Positions 60,865-64,000 of a stretch of 64,000 bases of DNA are shown here, in pieces. Under the pieces are notes generated by a model, which searched no databases, was not told where the DNA came from, and saw only the letters and a program-made list of their open reading frames with translations. The DNA is from Siphonodentalium dalli (lineage: Eukaryota > Mollusca > Scaphopoda > Gadilida > Siphonodentaliidae). Each line of letters starts with the position of its first letter. The stretch's first letter is position 1. The DNA lies in contig CP136069.1 of NCBI GenBank assembly GCA_032622095.1, positions 120,086,126-120,150,125 of the forward strand. The letters are read 5' to 3'. A program made the translations under genes and the position numbers.

Positions 60865-61865
60865 CAAGGCCGATTTCAATCATTTCCACGCACGTCATAA
60901 TACTTTATGATTTACCCATGCATGCAACAAGGCCAATTTCAATAGTTTCCACGCACGTCATAATACACTATGATTTACCCATGCATGCAACAAGGCCGAT
61001 TTCAATCATTTCCAATCACGTCGTAATACTTTATGATTTACCCATGCATACAACAAGGCCAATTTCAATAATTTCCAGGCACGTCATAATACACTATGAT
61101 TTACCCATGCATGCAACAAGACCGATTTCAATCATTTCAAATCACGTCACAATACACTATGATTTACCCATGCATGCAACAAGGCCGATTTCAATCATTT
61201 CAAATCACGTCATAATACACTATGATTTACCCATGCATGCAACAAGGCCGATTTCCATAATTTCCAGGCACGTCATAATACACTATGATTTACCCATGCA
61301 TGGAACAAGACCGATTTCAATCATTTCCACGCACGTCATAATACACTATGATTTACCCATGCATGGAACAAGGCCGATTTAAATAATTTCCAGGCACGTC
61401 ATAATACACTATGATTTACCCATGCATGCAACAAGACCGATTTCAATCATTTCAAATCACGTCATAATACACTATGATTTACCCATGCATGCAACAAGGC
61501 CGATTTCAATCATTTCCACGCACGTCATAATACACTATGATTTACCCATGCATGGAACAAGGCCGATTTCAATCATTTCCACGCACGTGATAATACACTA
61601 TGATTTACCCATGCATGCAACAAGGCCGATTTCAATCATTTCCCGGCACGTCGTAATACATTATGATTTACCCATGCATGCAACAAGACCGATTTCAATC
61701 ATTTCAAATCACGTCATAATACACTATGATTTACCCATGCATGCAACAAGGCCGATTTCCATAATTTCCAGGCACGTCATAATACACTATGATTTATCCA
61801 TGCATGCAGCAAGACCGATTTCAATCATTTCCACGCACGTCATCATACTTTATGATTTATCTATA
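60865..61865 (+). repeat. 63-bp satellite, main array (~16 units)
   Basis: Units of 63 bp: CAAGGCCGATTTCAATCATT, then a variable CCACGCACG / AAATCACG / CCAGGCACG block, TCATAATACACTATGATT and TACCCATGCATG. Being a multiple of three, it leaves open frames of 154 and 182 codons that repeat MHATRPISII; these are artefacts. The variable block gives unit subtypes suitable for a higher-order analysis. Confidence 0.97.
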
Positions 61866-62607
61866 TGCAGAAGTTTCGAGCACTTACTTCCGGTCATGGG
61901 GTATGCAGCGTATAGTATGTTGGCTAGCAACAATTGCTTTGTGTGTCACCCGTGTACCTTCTATTTATGACAACATACCAAAATGGCACATGTGTAGTCG
62001 ACATGTATAAACGTATTGCTGTAACTTTTACAATAACTGTTTGCATATATAGCGATATCATACTACTATAGTATAGTGAACATGGCCATCACGAGTTCTT
62101 TGTAATGTATACAAGTCACGGTGTCTGCTCGTCGTGCATTCTCAACTCTATTTTCCCCCAATATGACATATTAAAAAGCGTCATAAAGTTATAGGTTCAT
62201 TGGCCTTTGATTGTGTATATATTCAGTGTTCCATACCAATTTTCACGAAACCTAGTATTTTACTTGTGTATAAAATAACTCGTTTAGTACAAGACGTGCC
62301 ATCGGAAAGACACTGTCCCCCACTTGTCTGCTATAGTGTCTCCTTCTCACACTCTCTTTTCTCTCTCTCTGCCTCCTGCTATCCCTAACACTATTTTGTT
62401 CGTATCTTATCTTATTCCTAAAACCAATATTTCCAACCCTTCATGTTGAGTTTAATTGTTATATTGGTAATGGGGTTAGCGGTTGTTATGTCTTGTCCGG
62501 TCGATGTTGCTGTTAGGGTCATATTTATATTTTAACTATATATCTGAAGGAAAGTAAACTGTTCACTCCACTTCACCCGCAGCTATATATACACATTACA
62601 TTAAATA
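61866..62607. other. No gene recognised
   Basis: AT-rich; a CT-rich tract near 62341-62380. Nothing coding is supported. Confidence 0.6.
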
Positions 62608-63440
62608 AAACGAATTTTGTTAACAGATGATACTCCCTAGTCTAGTTTATATGTCACTGATGATACTCCCTAGTCTAGTTTATATGTCACTGATGATACT
62701 CACTAGTCTAGTTTATATGTCACTGATGATACTCCCTAGTCTAGTTTATATGTCACTGATGATACTCCCTAGTCTAGTTTATATGTCACCGATGATACTC
62801 ACTAGTCTAGTTTATATGCCACTGATGATACTCCCTAGTCTAGATTATATGTCACTGATGATACTCCATAGTCTAGTTTATATGTCACTGATGATATTCC
62901 CTAGTCTAGTTTATATTTCACTGATGATATTCCCTAGTCTAGTTTATATGTCACCGTCTATCAATGTTATTTATATGTCACCGCCTATCAACGAATTTTG
63001 TTAACAAGATGATACTCCCTAGTCTAGTTTATATGTCACTGATGATACTCCCTAGTCTAGTTTATATGCCACTGATGATACTCCCTAGTCTAGTTTATAT
63101 GTCACTGATGATATTCCCTAGTCTAGTTTATATGTCACTGATGATATTCCCTAGTCTAGTTTATATGTCACCGTCTATCAATGTTATTTATATGTCACCG
63201 CCTATCAACGAATTTTGTTAACAAGATGATACTCCCTAGTCTAGTTTATATGTCACTGATGATACTCCCTAGTCTAGTTTATATGCCACTGATGATACTC
63301 CCTAGTCTAATTTATATGTCACTGATGATATTCCCTAGTCTAGTTTATATGTCACTGATGATACTCCCTAGTCTAGTTTATATGTCACCGTCTATCAATG
63401 TTATTTATATGTCACCCGCCTATCATTGGCATTTAAATGT
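62608..63440 (+). repeat. 33-bp satellite with higher-order structure
   Basis: Units of 33 bp (ACTGATGATACTCCCTAG, TCTAGTTTATATGTC) are grouped into blocks that end with ACCGTCTATCAATG and start with CGAATTTTGTTAACA. Block starts at 62611, 62992 and 63209 give lengths of 381 and 217 bp, differing by five units less 1 bp. Open frames repeating MILPSLVYMSL are artefacts of the 33-bp period. Confidence 0.96.
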
Positions 63441-63555
63441 CACCGATTATCAATTGTAGTTGAGCTATTACGGGTTGTAGATTTTCAAGAAGACAGATCA
63501 TAGACGGGGAATTAGTCATTTTAATGTGCACATGGATCAACAGATTTAACAGCAG

Positions 63556-63560
<5 letters not shown>

Positions 63561-63599
<39 letters not shown>

Positions 63600-63615
63600 T
63601 ATATATACACATATA
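63561..63615. repeat. (TA)n (CA)n microsatellite
   Basis: TA tract of about 30 bp followed by ACACACAC and further TA. Confidence 0.95.
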
Positions 63616-63689
63616 CCATCCGTCTAGCATACCAATCGTATATATCAGTATCTAAATGGAGACCACGCCGGACAGCATAGCATGCACAT

Positions 63690-63765
63690 GATGCAGCCCG
63701 ATGGGTAAAACGTGTCCGACAGCAACAACTTCCAAATTCGAATCCCCCCTATCGAAAATTACTGT
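63690..63765 (+). mobile_element. Possible tRNA-derived SINE head
   Basis: CAGCCCGATGG (63693-63703) resembles an A box and ATTCGAATCC (about 63737-63746) a B box, at tRNA-like spacing. The flanks do not fold as a full tRNA. The body beyond is not recognised. Confidence 0.4.
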
Positions 63766-64000
63766 AGCTTTTTATCCATGTGTGTTTGTGAAAGTTTCCA
63801 AGTTACAAACAATGCTAGAGGCATGATTGAACTCGATTTGCGTGCTTAGCGTAACTATATATACACGGTTGAATTGAATAAGACTGTATTTAATGTCGCA
63901 ATATTAAACCATGCGGATATATTTGACAATGGTGTTTGTTATTAATGATCTGCCCATTGTACACGGGATTATACTTCGACATGTATTGGGAAAGTCCTGG
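63766..64000. other. No feature recognised to window end
   Basis: AT-rich sequence; no gene or repeat supported. Confidence 0.6.

Noticed and set aside
60918-61970. Frames of 154 and 182 codons repeating MHATRPISII
   Set aside because: Translation of the 63-bp satellite; no start context, no non-repeat domain.
62636-63400. Hammerhead-like CTGATGA in every 33-bp unit
   Set aside because: The CUGANGA core is present, but no GAAA follows and no stem II or stem I partner can be formed.
62627-63459. Frames repeating MILPSLVYMSL
   Set aside because: Translation of the 33-bp satellite.

Overview
The window looks like intergenic and intronic DNA from a marine invertebrate, most likely a lophotrochozoan and perhaps a mollusc. 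The grounds are AT-rich sequence with many TACATGTA-type words, a short GAGTTATCTCCCTT word that I associate with molluscan repeats, a Penelope-like retroelement remnant, dense short inverted-repeat elements, and a GT11 fucosyltransferase gene whose reading frame needs splicing. Species cannot be named from this window.

Layout. Positions 1-9104 are one huge 51-bp satellite (about 178 units). It has a homogenised higher-order core (periods 1791, 2132 and 2132 bp) and a decayed right edge. The edge runs without a gap into the only convincing protein gene, the terminal exon of an alpha-1,2-fucosyltransferase (9105-10186, +). The junction looks like a splice acceptor, and every satellite unit resembles a copy of that intron/exon junction. 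Positions 10.2-12.1 kb hold the 3' flank, a 29-bp inverted repeat, the GIY-YIG end of a Penelope-like element and, 65 bp after its stop, a hammerhead ribozyme motif. Positions 12.1-40 kb are gene-poor: microsatellites, one weak candidate exon, several MITEs (15399-16148, 21434-21855, 24557-24809 and a pair at 27025 and 28342), a 672-bp direct duplication (17476 and 19636), and G-run-rich dispersed repeats. Positions 40.9-46.4 kb are a 5.5-kb foldback element with 1.3-kb inverted arms, followed by a near-perfect 101-bp palindrome at 46.6 kb. Positions 49-53.4 kb hold several minisatellites. Positions 53.9-63.5 kb are an accessory-repeat zone: two copies of a non-autonomous hAT family with intact 8-bp target duplications, a tRNA-derived SINE, a foldback, a 63-bp satellite carrying two nested insertions, and a 33-bp satellite.

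The very long open frames over 1-7.7 kb, 60.9-62.0 kb and 62.6-63.5 kb are by-products of repeat units whose lengths are multiples of three (51, 63 and 33 bp). They are not reported as genes. Apart from the fucosyltransferase exon and the Penelope fragment I recognise no protein family. There is no multi-gene pathway here; the biology is that of satellites, transposons and catalytic RNA around one Golgi enzyme gene.
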